Shown piece after piece: positions 46,821 to 58,128 of a stretch of DNA of 64,000 nt (its first letter is position 1; each line of letters starts with the position of its first letter). The position numbers and the translations under genes were made by a program. The stretch is taken from assembly GCA_946406115.1 (NCBI GenBank), contig OX291548.1, positions 6,870,373 to 6,934,372 on the forward strand, in the 5' to 3' direction. This DNA is from Apoda limacodes (taxonomy: Eukaryota > Arthropoda > Insecta > Lepidoptera > Limacodidae). The notes beneath the pieces are model-generated. The model saw nothing but the letters and a program-made list of their open reading frames with translations, searched no databases and had not been told where the DNA came from.

Positions 46821-48503
46821 AGATGTTTTGATTCAAATCTTATGAATTAGCAAAACTTGTGTTTAGCAAAAAAAATGGTGTTCAAGTTTTGCTTAGTTCG
46901 GGACCATGAGTCACAAAAATTCAAATATCTTCATAAACTTTCACATTGACAATATTTGGTAAAGTGCACCTCCGTTAGTGTCCGGCGGGAACGTGAGTTT
47001 CGGATTAAGCTTTAAATAATACATTTTCAGCGAGCTTTACTGACTCATTAGCTTCTTATTATGAAGGCACAATGTGCAAACGCTCTGAATAGGTAAAGGC
47101 TAAATTTGCAGCTAATAATTGAATTTTTTGCAATTTATCGCTAGTATGGTTGATTTTTGCAGCTTTTCATTGTGTTTTTCTTACTATATATAAGCAATAA
47201 TAAAATAATTAAGCTAAAAAAATATAAATCGCTAGGATATTCAGTGAAGTCTTATTGTAAAGACTTTACTTTTTAAACTCTACATTGCAATTAGATGTGT
47301 GATTAGTAGTAGATTAATCTATATATAGATTATCATTCAGCCCAGAGTAGTCTAAGCCTCCTTTCTCGAAGGAATTAATTGTATCCGTGTGCAAAATTTT
47401 GGATCAAACTGTTACCCACAGGGTAATGGTGCGGTAATTAACAAAGAAAAACATTTTCCGATTTATAGCATTAGTTATACCGTTTTAAACATGGTTACAA
47501 TTTGCGAAAACACATTTGCTATTTTTCTCACGTTTTTCTCTGTTCGTGAACGTTGTAAAACCATTGACTCAATCTTTAACATCTTCTTTAAAGTACCAGG
47601 TAAACTTGACGTAATTTCACTTCGAAATTGGATGTACTTACTTAGGTAATATAAATTTGTAATAAAATTACTGAGCCTTGAAAACTGTAATCACATTTTA
47701 CGCAACTTGCTTACAAAATATACAAGTCAAAATACAACAAAAACTTTTAGAATCTTAGTTTGAATTATAATATAGACTTTGAGCTGCCAATAAAGACATA
47801 ACGTGTTTCTAAATTGGAAGAGAAAAAACTTTATATCTGATTTTAACCGCTGGGTCCAACAGGATTTAAAAGTATGTACAAAACGGAACGGGAAACCAGA
47901 CAGTTAATGATTTTTGAACTCGGCAATCACAAATAAAAAAAATCGACACGTACAAAAGATTCCAATACAATTAGCCTTTAAACTATTTAAAATATGATTC
48001 TGTACAATTTTGCCAAGTTCCTAAAAAATAAATTCATTAGCTACCCTAACACTGTACCTACCTGCCTGTCAAATTTAATTAAAATTTTCTACTCAAAATT
48101 CTTTTTGCTCTGAACGCTTTGTACCGTAATGTTAATGGACTTTTTATGAAGCCGCCTCTAATTGAATTTCGATGTCAGAGGAATAATCATTCATTGGAAA
48201 TTGATTGACGTCCGAAAAAAGGAGCTTAATTTAATTAAAATAAGTAAAAAATTAAGATGTTAGTTAGAAATATTTTGCTTAAGTTAAGATTAATAATTCA
48301 ACCAAAAACAATAAATAAATTAGGTATAAACAGGGTAATGAATCGGATGCTAGTTTTTACTCGACTATGGCAGGAAGAAGCGTTATGAAGCTTTCTGGGT
48401 ACCTATGTTTGTGAGATAGTTTGTTACCTGTGCAGTTCTAGACCTCTGAGCCGATTCTAACATATGGGGTATCCCTGGATTGTCTTAATTACATCTTAGG
48501 TAT
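46821..48503. other. AT-rich DNA, nothing recognised
   Basis: An 86-codon plus frame at 47,389-47,649 has no motif and I do not call it. The rest is AT-rich. Confidence 0.4.
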
Positions 48504-50330
48504 CACCAGAGGTATCACTCGCGCGTTGCCGACCATTCAAAAATCTAATAACTTCTTTCTTGAAGAACCCCTATACTGTAGTACTCAGAGGAAACCTTGA
48601 CAGGGAACTCATTCCACAACTCAAGCGTTCGCAATAGGAAATTACTCTAAAACCCCTCTGTACGCAACCATTTCGGTTCTAAAGTGTGAGAATTAAATTC
48701 CTGCCGATGGCAAGCGGTGCGATGGTAGAAAGTAGCCGTGGGTATCATTTCGAAAAATTGCTCAGAACACATCCTATTGTACAAGCGATAGACACACAGG
48801 GATGCAAAGTCTCTCCTTAGACTTAAGATACAAAACCAGATACGGCAAGTTAGTTTGAGATCGCTGTCAATTCTCACAGCCCGTCGTTGAACCGAGTCAA
48901 AAGAACCAAGCTGGTATCCAGATGCACCCGCCCAGAGGTGGCAGCAGTATGGAGATATGGGGCCGAACTTGCGACTTGTAAAGCAGCAACGTTTGCTCGA
49001 CGTGAAGTACTGCTTCGCTCTGTTGAGCTTCACCTTGTCTTGCAAATGATCTCAGAACTGACTCGCTAGAGATTTCAACACCAAGGATCCCAATGCTCTT
49101 GGAGATGGAGAGAGGAATGTTCTGCAATTGTGGGACGACAGTAAATGGGGTTTTCTTTGGGGTAAACGCGCAGACTTATGTCCTTGTTGGGTTAATTCGG
49201 ACCAAGTTTTTCGTGGACAGAGTGGTCTCGATTTGAGACACAAGTTCTCCAGTACTGTCGTCTGTATAGCAATGCGTATTGTTGATGTCCAACATGTCAT
49301 TGATATCCAACATGTCATTGATATGCAGTAGAAAGAAGAAGAAGCTTGCGGGACACCAGCATTAATGTCCATGCTATCAGAGCAACTACCATCAACTACG
49401 GCTCGTATGCATCTGCCGGACAAAAATCTAGCCACCCATTTGCACAAACCCTCGGGCACTCCGTAAGATGGTAACTTCGATAGTGGACCCCGGTGCCAGA
49501 CCTGATCGAACGCCTCTGCTATGTCTAGGCTACATGCCAATGCCTCGCCCTGACTCTCATTGGCTAGTCCCCACCGGTGCGTGAGATACAGTAGAAGTTC
49601 ATCAGTTGAGTGATCGTGACGAAAACTATATTGACGATCGCCGACCAGGTCGTGTTTTTCTAAGTATCTTAGAAGCTGTGTGTTGATCACACGCTCCATC
49701 TCCTAAAAGAGGAGAGACGTAATAGCGATAGGCCTGTAATTCGATGGATCAGACCTATCGCCCTTTTTAGGCACATAGTGCACATTCGCATTCTTCCACG
49801 AAGACGGAAAATGCCTAGTGTGATAGAAAAGCGCGAAAAGGCGCGTGAGTACAGGACATAACTCAACACTGCTGGTATACCGTCTGGTTCACTCGACTTT
49901 TGAACATCTCGAGAAACCAACTTAACAATAAAAAAAAGTGTTATGGAAATTTCTGGCATGGTCTTACCGCACCACGGTATAGTGGGTGGTACAGCGCCTT
50001 CGTCTTTCATATGAGAGTTTGAGGCAAAGATACTGCCCATTAGATCGGCTTTCTCTTTGGCACTATGGTCAAAGTCACCATCGGTCTTTTGCAATTACGG
50101 TACCGATGACTGGCTGACTGAAGTTACCTTCGGCAGTTTTAGCAGGCGACCAGAAAGCACGATTCTTAGAGGGCTAGCTTGCACGTTGCCCACCTATTTT
50201 GCGGACAAATTGGAATTTAGCTCTGGCAGTTGCTTTCTTACGAAACCTCGAGCAAGGCAGCATTTAATTTTCGTTGAAACTCAAAAATATTCGGTTCCTT
50301 ATTATTACGGACCGTAGTCCAAGCCTCATA
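48504..50330 (-). mobile_element. Jockey-like LINE ORF2, degraded (RT and C-terminus)
   Basis: From 50,330 down, broken minus-strand frames run in the order of a LINE ORF2. The pre-RT block has AKEKADLMGSIFASNSHMKD (about 50,060). RT fingers follow (VQKSSEPDGIPA), then MERVINTQLLRYLEKHDLVG and LDIAEAFDQVWH (about 49,520) with the first catalytic Asp. RT block B is altered to NAGVPQA (about 49,350), normally VPQG. The FADD box region is scrambled. The C-terminus repeats the young LINE at 13,926: FDSVQRRAVRI, CSEQFFEMIP, HTLEPKW. At least four frameshifts and the lost FADD box make it inactive. A 17-bp duplication (CAACATGTCATTGATAT twice, 49,290-49,325) interrupts it. The 3' UTR and poly(A) seen at 13,926 are missing. 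Confidence 0.85.
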
Positions 50331-50583
50331 CGCAGATTGCTTAAGAATTTTGCTAAAGGTTGTTTCTTTTCACGGTCAGGTTATTAGTTTTATAGTAAGT
50401 GTAAAAAGCACACACCAGTCTATTTTGCTCGAAGGTATCCAGGACAATACCTTTAGCTCATCTAATCCTGTTATTCTTATTAACCTAATTTCGTAAACGC
50501 CCTGTTCCATTAAAATACCTAATAGGTATATTGGGCTAGCGCTTCATTTTGGTAACGGTTCGTGAAATTATAATTTGTTTCAG

Positions 50584-50643
50584 TATAGCAGTTCAGGGAA
50601 GATTACGTGTTGGATTGCGAAGATTGCAAAGGCTCGAAGAAAG
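50584..50643 (+). other. Candidate 60-nt internal exon (weak)
   Basis: A good acceptor (ATAATTTGTTTCAG, ending 50,583) and a donor (AAAG|GTAACT at 50,644) bracket 60 nt of higher GC content. Two of its frames are open; one reads IAVQGRLRVGLRRLQRLEE, a basic, helix-prone stretch. An exact multiple of three with both sites present suggests a host exon inside long introns, but there is no homology evidence and no partner exon nearby. Confidence 0.3.
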
Positions 50644-50659
50644 GTAACTATTGTATAAT

Positions 50660-51170
50660 ATAATATTTTTCTCTTTTCTTATTTTTACTGGGTCCAAGGC
50701 ACGTTTAAGGGGCTAATATTAATATGAACGTGTCCAAACTACACCCAAAATCAGTTAAAATGGAAAAGTAAACAAACGTATTCAACGGAATTTAAACATA
50801 ATATTATTTAAGTATATCATGTACTTTATAAGGAACAGCAGGTAATTTAATTACATAACTGTGTTAAATAGACATTATTCCTTTATCTGGCTAATCTCTT
50901 TTTAATCTCTTACTTTATGGATAGAATTTGAATAGAGTTAAAAAGTTTTTGAATAATAAAGTAAATAAAGCGTATTTGTACTCTTGATACTAGAAATAGA
51001 CTGTTTGTGAATTAACAGCTTAAAGAAAGTATGATAAAGACTACTGTAACATTATTTAGAAACAATAGATTTAGTGACAAAGCGGGATTTATATAAATAT
51101 TATAATTTCATGTCAAATGTAAAAAGTGTTATTTGCACTTTCCTATTTTCAAAGAGACTGTCATAAAAAA
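50660..51170. other. AT-rich DNA, nothing recognised
   Basis: No supported feature. Confidence 0.4.
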
Positions 51171-51179
51171 ACCAAATAA

Positions 51180-51560
51180 TAAATTAGTGTACCGTCCGTC
51201 TTGTCGACCCATCTCCGTTATTAGCGACCGAGTCACCATCTCCGCGAGACCACGAGCATATCGCGCATATAAGACCATGCTGTCCAACGATAAACCAGAG
51301 CAACCGATCCCGTCTGTCTAACTGAACCCAAATCCGATCATCCGTCCGTCACGCAATCCGTCCGTCAGTCCGACCGTCCGTCCGTTGCGCCGATCCATCA
51401 CCAATCGTCAGCAGCATGAATGCAACCAAGGCGCGGTTGCCACTTTTGCAACTCGATGTTGCACACGTTGTTTGGGTGCGAGCAATATTTCGACCTCAAT
51501 CCCGCTCAACGCCCCGATCAAGTCCGACAAGCGGCACTAAGCTGCACTAATTAAATTAAA
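51180..51560. other. CpG-richer patch with CCGTCCGT repeats
   Basis: A sharp change of composition from AT-rich flanks: many CG dinucleotides, and CCGTCCGT/CCGTCAGTCCGACCG degenerate repeats at 51,347-51,386. It contains the 44-codon ORF at 51,416-51,550. It could be an untranslated exon, a promoter, or an unrecognised element. Confidence 0.4.
51416..51550 (+). CDS. Small unidentified ORF, 44 aa (weak)
   Basis: An ATG-started frame MNATKARLPLLQLDVAHVVW ... ending SGTKLH and TAA. It is rich in Arg, Ser and Pro at the C-terminal half, has no signal peptide or membrane segment, and matches no family I know. Its GC-ending codons mirror the local CpG patch, so composition alone may keep it open. 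I include it only because the surroundings are otherwise stop-dense. Confidence 0.12.
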   Translation: MNATKARLPLLQLDVAHVVWVRAIFRPQSRSTPRSSPTSGTKLH

Positions 51561-51668
51561 GCATGTCGATGAAGTTTTTACTTTATTTTCTGATTTGATT
51601 TATGACATCAATCAACCGTACCGATCCGTAAACACACATATATTTTATATATATAAATAAATAAATTC

Positions 51669-51972
51669 CCTACACCCGACTACCGACCGTACGTAATAAC
51701 TGACATAATTATACGGAACCTAATGCACATAACTATGTGACCCTACCGAAGACACATCAATGGAAAGGATTTCCAAGCAATGAACGCGGTGTGACTGATC
51801 GCATAGGCGTACTCGGTAAGACTTCGGGCATGCAGCGGGCAGCATGCAAGTCGCTGAGCAGCCTCGGAAATCCTTCCTACTGAATGTGTCTTCGGTAGGA
51901 TCACGTTGTCATGTGCATTAGATTCCGTATAATTATGCCAGTTATTACGTACGATCGGTAGTCGGGAGTAGG
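51669..51972. mobile_element. Foldback MITE with about 100-bp terminal inverted repeats
   Basis: The left arm (51,669-51,773) starts CCTACACCCGACTACCGACC and contains ATAATTATACGGAACC, CCTAATGCACAT, CCTACCGAAGACACAT and GGATTTCC. The right arm ends GGTCGGTAGTCGGG-like (GATCGGTAGTCGGGAGTAGG) and is its reverse complement with scattered mismatches. The 90-100-bp centre has a smaller GCATGC...GCATGC inverted pair. No transposase is present. It is a non-autonomous DNA transposon of unknown superfamily; flanks are TA-rich (AAATTC left, ATTTTTT right), so the target duplication is unclear. Confidence 0.85.
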
Positions 51973-52159
51973 ATTTTTTAAAATTATATATTTAGAATAT
52001 ATGTGAGGAAATTTGAGGCGCGAAATTTAGCGAACATACATGTTTAAGGGCCAATCCAGTATCTGAGCCCATCCGCCCCAAGGCGGCAGCAGTCATTCGT
52101 TACCCAATCAAATAAATAGGATATTTTTATGAATCATAACCAAATGATCTACAACTTGT

Positions 52160-52285
52160 TTTAGTAAATAGAAGACACCCAGACTCAAGAGCCAAAACAC
52201 CCAATTTAAGCCCTGTGTGAAAATCGAATCCACGCCCCTAGGTTCAGTAGGCAGTATAACTCCCAACTGAGCTGCTTAAGCTACA
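52160..52285 (-). mobile_element. tRNA-derived SINE, minus strand
   Basis: On the minus strand: AAGCAGCTCAGTTGGGAGTT (A-box region), GGCGTGGATTCGATTTTCAC (B box) and GGCTCTTGAGTCTGGGTGTC (the TTGAGTCTGG block of the other copies), then TTCTATTTAC. This is the only minus-strand SINE copy I found. Confidence 0.65.
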
Positions 52286-52499
52286 TTTTCGCAAATAAAG
52301 TTCAAAGTACTAATTACTTACTAAATAATTTACAACGAGCAATGTACGTTAAAATAACAACTTCATCACTAGAGCCGGGAAGACATACTATAAACGTAAT
52401 AATATGCTTCGCCAGTATAATATGCGCCGGGCTTAATAACTATACCTACTCGCAACTCGTTAACTTGACAGCTTTGTAATTTGTTTCCTTCACGTTGTT

Positions 52500-52684
52500 T
52501 ATTAAAGCGTTCCCCGACGTAGTTTTATTATTTTTTCAAGCTGCCATTGTCGGCGCGGCGTCAGCTGTGCGCGTCAGCGTCGCGACCAATGAACTACTTT
52601 TAACTTGCGATGTTGATATAATACAAAGCCACATAAACCATTATAATTGTTAGTAGATTTTGTGGCCAAGTAACATCAGGCGTG
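52500..52684 (+). promoter_or_regulatory. CpG-rich promoter-like segment with splice donor (weak)
   Basis: TCGGCGCGGCGTCAGCTGTG CGCGTCAGCGTCGCGACC (52,550-52,590) is the most CpG-dense tract nearby. It is followed by CCAATGAAC, then a 90-bp less biased stretch ending AGGCGTG|GTAAGT at 52,685. A CpG tract followed by a short stretch with a good donor is what a promoter plus untranslated first exon would look like. No initiator or downstream exon is identified. Confidence 0.2.
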
Positions 52685-52689
52685 GTAAG

Positions 52690-54175
52690 TTATTAGATAG
52701 ATGACCGACTAGTGGCATACTTGAGCTTGTTATGAGCTTCTTTATTTCTAAAAGCATTGTAATATCAGTGTAGTGACAGCAGTCACAGTACCAGAGGTCT
52801 TGTGAGTGGTTTGAAATTCTAACAGTCGAGTAGCCACTAGCTTCCCTGGACTATAGCCTAAGCCTATAATCAATCATAGCATAGATAAAGAGATTCTCGT
52901 GAGAATAATATACAACATTCTTTGTCAAAGAAATAAAGAATGCGAAATTCCGTTGATTTGACTTAATTCCTACAGATAGGTGGAAAAGAAGAACGTGATT
53001 GAGCAGACATTATTAATCTGGGTAATTTATTAAGAGAATACGAATCGCAGCGTTTTGCTTGCGAGCGTGCTTCATACAAACGAATTTTCCACTTACTTTT
53101 GTCAGTAGCTAACTAAACACCATTTTGAAGACGTGTTCTAGGAATAAATAACTAGGTCTGCCAGTGCCAGTTTTCTATTAAACTGTGAATTTCAAAAATT
53201 TTAAAAGGAATGAGGATATTTTCGTCATACAAATTGTTAATAGTTAATAGATATTTTAGCATTTTAGAAAACCACAGACATAGATATTTGGCTTGGGATC
53301 GTATCTACAAAATTTAAACCTTAGATCTAAAGTTTAGATCAGCATAACCGAAACATTAATTCCATTCATGCAGCAAGAATGCCTTTGATAAATCCGACAA
53401 CGTCGAGACAGTCATGACGTCGCGACAAAATGTATGACTAGCTGGATAGCATCCGACTAGCAATATGTGACGGTATAGGGTACTCGGGTGCGCTCGGCCG
53501 CAGTCTCGCCGCACTCTTGCCTCACGATCGCTTTGCCTAGACACCTTCGATGGCGAATGAATGAATAAAATAAATGTTAAGATGATATCAGTGACAATCC
53601 CTTAAATAACATGCTACTACGAAAAACAAGTAACGAGTTTTACCGTAATTGACCAAACATCGTAGCTTACTACGTGGCTACATACTTCGTAGCTGCGTAG
53701 CCTATGGAGTAACAGATAGTTTCTAGATCTAGATGTAAAATTATTTATTTAATGTGATGTACCTATGTTTGTGTAACATACCTCGACATGTTCTAGGTTA
53801 CCTATTTTTTTTAAAAAAACAGGAACTGAGCTTGTTTGGCACCTACGCACGTACCTAATCATAAATTAGGGATCAAAAATATCCTTGGAAAATTTAGGCC
53901 ACATTTAAGTTACCTAATTATATTATAATTATACAGTACACAATTTAGTTTTATAACATATGCACTGTACCTATAGAAACAGTTAATAAGATTTGTTTAT
54001 AAGTACCATTATCCTTTACAATCATAAATTTAAGAAACTATGTAATATATAAATGCATAACATGTTTGTAGGTTCACGCATTACGAGAAAATTGCAAGAA
54101 AACGGCAAAATTTATTCAGAATTAGAACTTAATTATTTGGGAGGCATTAGTATTTTTTTTTAAACTAAAACATTG
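52690..54175. other. Non-coding; one CG-rich island
   Basis: A CG-richer stretch at 53,395-53,560 contains a 62-codon minus frame with Arg-rich sequence and no motif. The rest is AT-rich. Confidence 0.35.
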
Positions 54176-54179
54176 TAAA

Positions 54180-54365
54180 TTATGTTATTACCTAGTGTAA
54201 GGCTATATTGTTTTATTTTTAATATGAAGTTGAAAAATATTATAATATAATTAACTACTGACTTTTCTGCCGGTTCTTCTCGGTATTAAAATCATTCTGA
54301 ACTGATGGTAAAGTTTATAGAATTATTAATTAAACAGCTGATTCAAAAGTGCTGTTAAAACGTAT
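54180..54365 (+). mobile_element. Interspersed repeat with TTCTGCCGGTTCTTCTCGG core
   Basis: ACTTTTCTGCCGGTTCTTCT, CGGTATTAAAATCATTCTGA, ACTGATGGTAAAG and GATTCAAAAGTGCTGT match a motif order I know from abundant lepidopteran repeats. Coding capacity is not visible. Confidence 0.5.
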
Positions 54366-54599
54366 ATATATGATATGGGTACCTATGAGTACATACATAT
54401 ATATGTAAAAAAAAAAAAAAAAATATTGTATAAGTTAAGTCACTGTCCACACACAAACCCACTGAGGTTTTTCGCTGAGTAGTTTTTTTTGTAAAGTTAT
54501 ATTGTTAATCATTACTATTGAAATAATAAACTAAAATCAAAAATAAAAAAAAATTAAACTGAACAAAAAAGTTTCACTCTGAATAAACAAAACTACTAT

Positions 54600-54874
54600 T
54601 CTATATATAGGTAGTACAACTTTATAACTATATAGGTAGTACAACTTTATAACTATATAGGTAGTACAACTTTATAACTATATAGGTAGTACAACTTTAT
54701 AACTATATACGTAGTACAACTTTATAACTATATAGGTAGTACAACTTTATAACTATATAGGTAGTACAATTTTATAACTATATAGGTAGTACAACTTTAT
54801 AACTATATACGTAGTACAACTTTATAACTATATAGGTAGTACAACTTTATAACTATATAGGTAGTACAACTTTT
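54600..54874. repeat. Minisatellite, 25-bp unit, 11 copies
   Basis: GTAGTACAACTTTATAACTA plus TATAG repeats every 25 bp from 54,611 to 54,861. Variants: ATACG in place of ATAGG in two units (54,710 and 54,810 regions, exactly 100 bp apart), and one ACAATTTT unit. The 100-bp spacing of the ATACG variants suggests a four-unit higher-order duplication. Confidence 0.95.
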
Positions 54875-54879
54875 ACAAA

Positions 54880-56840
54880 GCTATTATTAAATTAATTTAT
54901 AGGTAAATTCATAAAGCTTTCTTAGGCCGACTTAGTTTTTGTTTAGTGTTGTCAGGCCTAGAACTCACCGACAGTAGGTACTATGAAATAAACTTTAAGT
55001 ATAATATGTACTTAGCTAATGTCTTTGGATATACTTAGATAGAGTAGGTAGGTACCTATTAAAATTTGAGGATTTTGATATAATATTTAATTCCATTCAA
55101 TCATACATATTATGTACCTACACAATCAGTAAGTATTCTACATTTATAAAAAAAGGAATTATGTAGCTGTGCGCAGTCCAACAATCTTTTCCATCCCGCT
55201 GGTCAATCATCAAAATAACAATCGTCATATCAACATTCTGTGAACTTACGTGATGTTAGTGACATCAGTTTTGTTGCACTGTGTGTACACGCGTACGTTC
55301 GGTAGATTTATATAAAGTTGAATTTTAGGTGCCTATTCGAAAAGCAACATTTAACTTCAACTTCATTATTCAACCAAATCGGGAGGCTGGATACTTCTTG
55401 AAATATCAACTTTTTGTAATCTGTTACAGCCAAAGTCTTTGTGCTTTAAAACTTAGTTTAGATAGCTCGGTCTGGTCAAAGAGAGGATGAATAAAAGAAG
55501 AAGCAAAGACAAAAGTAAATGGAAAGGTCGGTATAGATAAACCTCGTCGTACATACCTATCTCGATTAAATTAAGTCTGTTTTGAGAAAAGGCGAGGTTA
55601 AGAGAATAAGTAGAAAAACATTGATAAAAAGTACTTAGGATTAAAGTAAACGAACATCTGTGGTCACTTCTGCGTAAAACCCGCATGATTTTATTTATTT
55701 CTACCTAGTAAAATTATCAAGTAACGTGGTTACTTCAGCCAAATTCGCCAAATCTGGAGCTGCAGTTGCTGTGTACCTTGTGGTATTGGAAAATAAGTAT
55801 TTAGCGATACTGAATTTGAGGTATCGCATGGGACGAGCGGCCGTGGTCAGAAGATGTTAGGACCTCTATTAAGTTCGAATAACTGTGACTTGAGTTTGGT
55901 CTGGTAATGTGACCAATGCCTTGGTTAACTAGGCTATGTTTGAAGTCAAAGAAAAATATGCCAGCGTGCAGGCTGTCATTATCGACGGGATTATAAGGTG
56001 CATTGCTCATCATGTAGTCTACATCAAAACAAATTATGAATTTGCAATAGTTACGTAGTCATCAAGCCAGATAATCTAATATAGAAGTGAAGAAATTATT
56101 TTCTGTGCAAAAAAACATGTAGCTTCAATAAACTTCTTGCATCTAATTCTAAATTAGGTTATGTAAAAAAAGGAGATCTAAAAAAATATATTTTTTTATC
56201 AATAATTGTTTTGTATTCTTTGAAGTTTGCACAAACAGCTAGTATACAAATGTTTATGAAATTTTTTCCATAGCAAGACTAAAGCCATTGACTTGAAATC
56301 ATTGACTAAAGCAAACATTTTTGCCTTAAATTCTGTTAGGTAAATCCATCTCCATCTAAGTTGTAACTGTTTATTTTCTCATGTTCATTCTAATAAACAT
56401 TAGGGAAAAGTAAAAGGTATTTTATCAAATATTATCTTTTAAACTAAACTTGTCTTCATGATTCATAAGTTAAGGAGCAAAGATCTTCAAGTCACGTCAC
56501 CGCCCATCCTGCTAGATATCCAGCAAAGTAGACTGAATTTTAGATAAAGTGTTGCTAACATCATATTTTTATTATTCCAAATCTACTGTCAAAGAGTCAT
56601 AGAGTGAATATTTGTACAATAGACAAATGTGGTACGTGTCGAACGCAACAGAAAGGGAGGGAAGATAAGAGAACCATGAGGTGAACGAGAACCAACATCG
56701 CTATCATTATTATTTCCTGTCGGTATGAAAAATCACATTTCTAATTGCAACTCTCGAACTATTTGCTTATAATTATTTTTAGATTAGGTATTATTAGGTA
56801 TAGATAAAACAAACCCTTTTCAGGTAATTTACACATTTTT
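54880..56840. other. Non-coding, nothing recognised
   Basis: Minus frames at 55,453-55,686 and 55,801-56,013 have no motif. No repeat family recognised. Confidence 0.4.
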
Positions 56841-57318
56841 AGGGTTCCGTACTTAAAGTTTAATTAGCGGAATCCTATTACTAAAACTCCGCTGTCCGTC
56901 CGTCCGTCCGTCCGCCCCTCCGTTTGTCACCAGGCTGTATTTCATGAACTGTGATAGGTATACAGTTGAAATTTTCACAGAAGATGTATTTCTGTTGCCG
57001 CTATAATAACAAATACTAAAAAACAGTATAAAATATATATTTCAGGGAGATCCCATACAACAAACGTGATGTTTTTGCTCGATTTTGCTCGATATTGATA
57101 ACGGCATCAGGTAGACGCTTAAAATATTCACGGAATATTTAATTATATATTCACTTTAAAAATAAATATTTAAATAAGAAAAAAACAAATATTAAGGAAG
57201 GTCCCATACAACAAACGTGATTTTTTTTGCCGTTTTCATAGATAATTTCTCATTTTTATAGATAATGGTACGGAACCCTTCGTGCGCGAGTCCAACTCGC
57301 ACTTGGCCGATTTTTAAT
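56841..57318 (+). mobile_element. AGGGTTCCGTA-family element, near complete
   Basis: Starts TTTTTAGGGTTCCGTACTTA and has CCGCTGTCCGTCCGTCCGTC, TGTCACCAGGCTGTATTTCA, TTGAAATTTTCACAGA and TTTCTGTTGCCGCTATAATA. An internal duplication repeats CCCATACAACAAACGTGAT at 57,051 and 57,205. It ends GGTACGGAACCCTTCGTGCG, CGAGTCCAACTCGCACTTGG, CCGATTTTT. The AGGGTTCCGTAC / GTACGGAACCCT pair forms inverted termini. It is non-coding and non-autonomous. Confidence 0.75.
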
Positions 57319-58128
57319 AATCTGAAAATCATTGTCATAAAAACTCTATAAATCTTGCTTGTTTAATTTTAACTAACTTTAAGGAAAGTGATGAATGATT
57401 TGATTACGCACTAAAGATGCTGGCTGCAAAAACTCGTTTTAAAAATAGATTTAAAAAAAAATGTTATAGGTACCTATACACAAAACAACAAACTACAAAT
57501 TTTATTTGTTTATTCACGCTCACTCTTAACGGTAGCTAGGTAGGTATAATACCTTTGTTCCCAAGAACGTTTATATACCTCGCCCAAAATGGAAATGTAG
57601 GCAGTGTCATCTATCAATACGCAGAGAAAACATGTTGGCTAATTCCCGTCATTATATTGATGGGCTACGTTAGTACAAATCTTCGCCGCCACAAGTATAA
57701 CGATGGAATATTTCAATTTGTGAAATAACCGAAATTTGATTTAAGACATCATTATTTCACTTTCTAGAGCGAGACCTCGTGTCTTGGCTTACCTAAATTA
57801 TAGGTTAAATTACTATAAATGTTTAAGTTATAACAGGACAGGTTAAAGCAGTAGTGCCCTGTTACTGAATGCACCGGCTAGGTGCTCAGAAGGAGGAGAA
57901 AAGATAGAGGGAGTTCAAAGGCGAGTAAAGAAACACTTTTCAAGGGAAAGGCAGGTTATATTAGTATACTCTTTCATTATATAGTAACAGCTTTTAATGC
58001 ACAAAATCCTAATCACATAGGGTGATTCGTAACACTTAAATATCTAGTTCACAGCTACCTAATTCACAATCATAAAGGACTACCTAAATAAATAGAAAGA
58101 TAGCCAAACGCAAGCCTGCCTACACGGA
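57319..58128. other. Non-coding left flank of the LTR element
   Basis: AT-rich with no recognised feature. The base before the LTR is in ...CTACACGGA. Confidence 0.45.
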
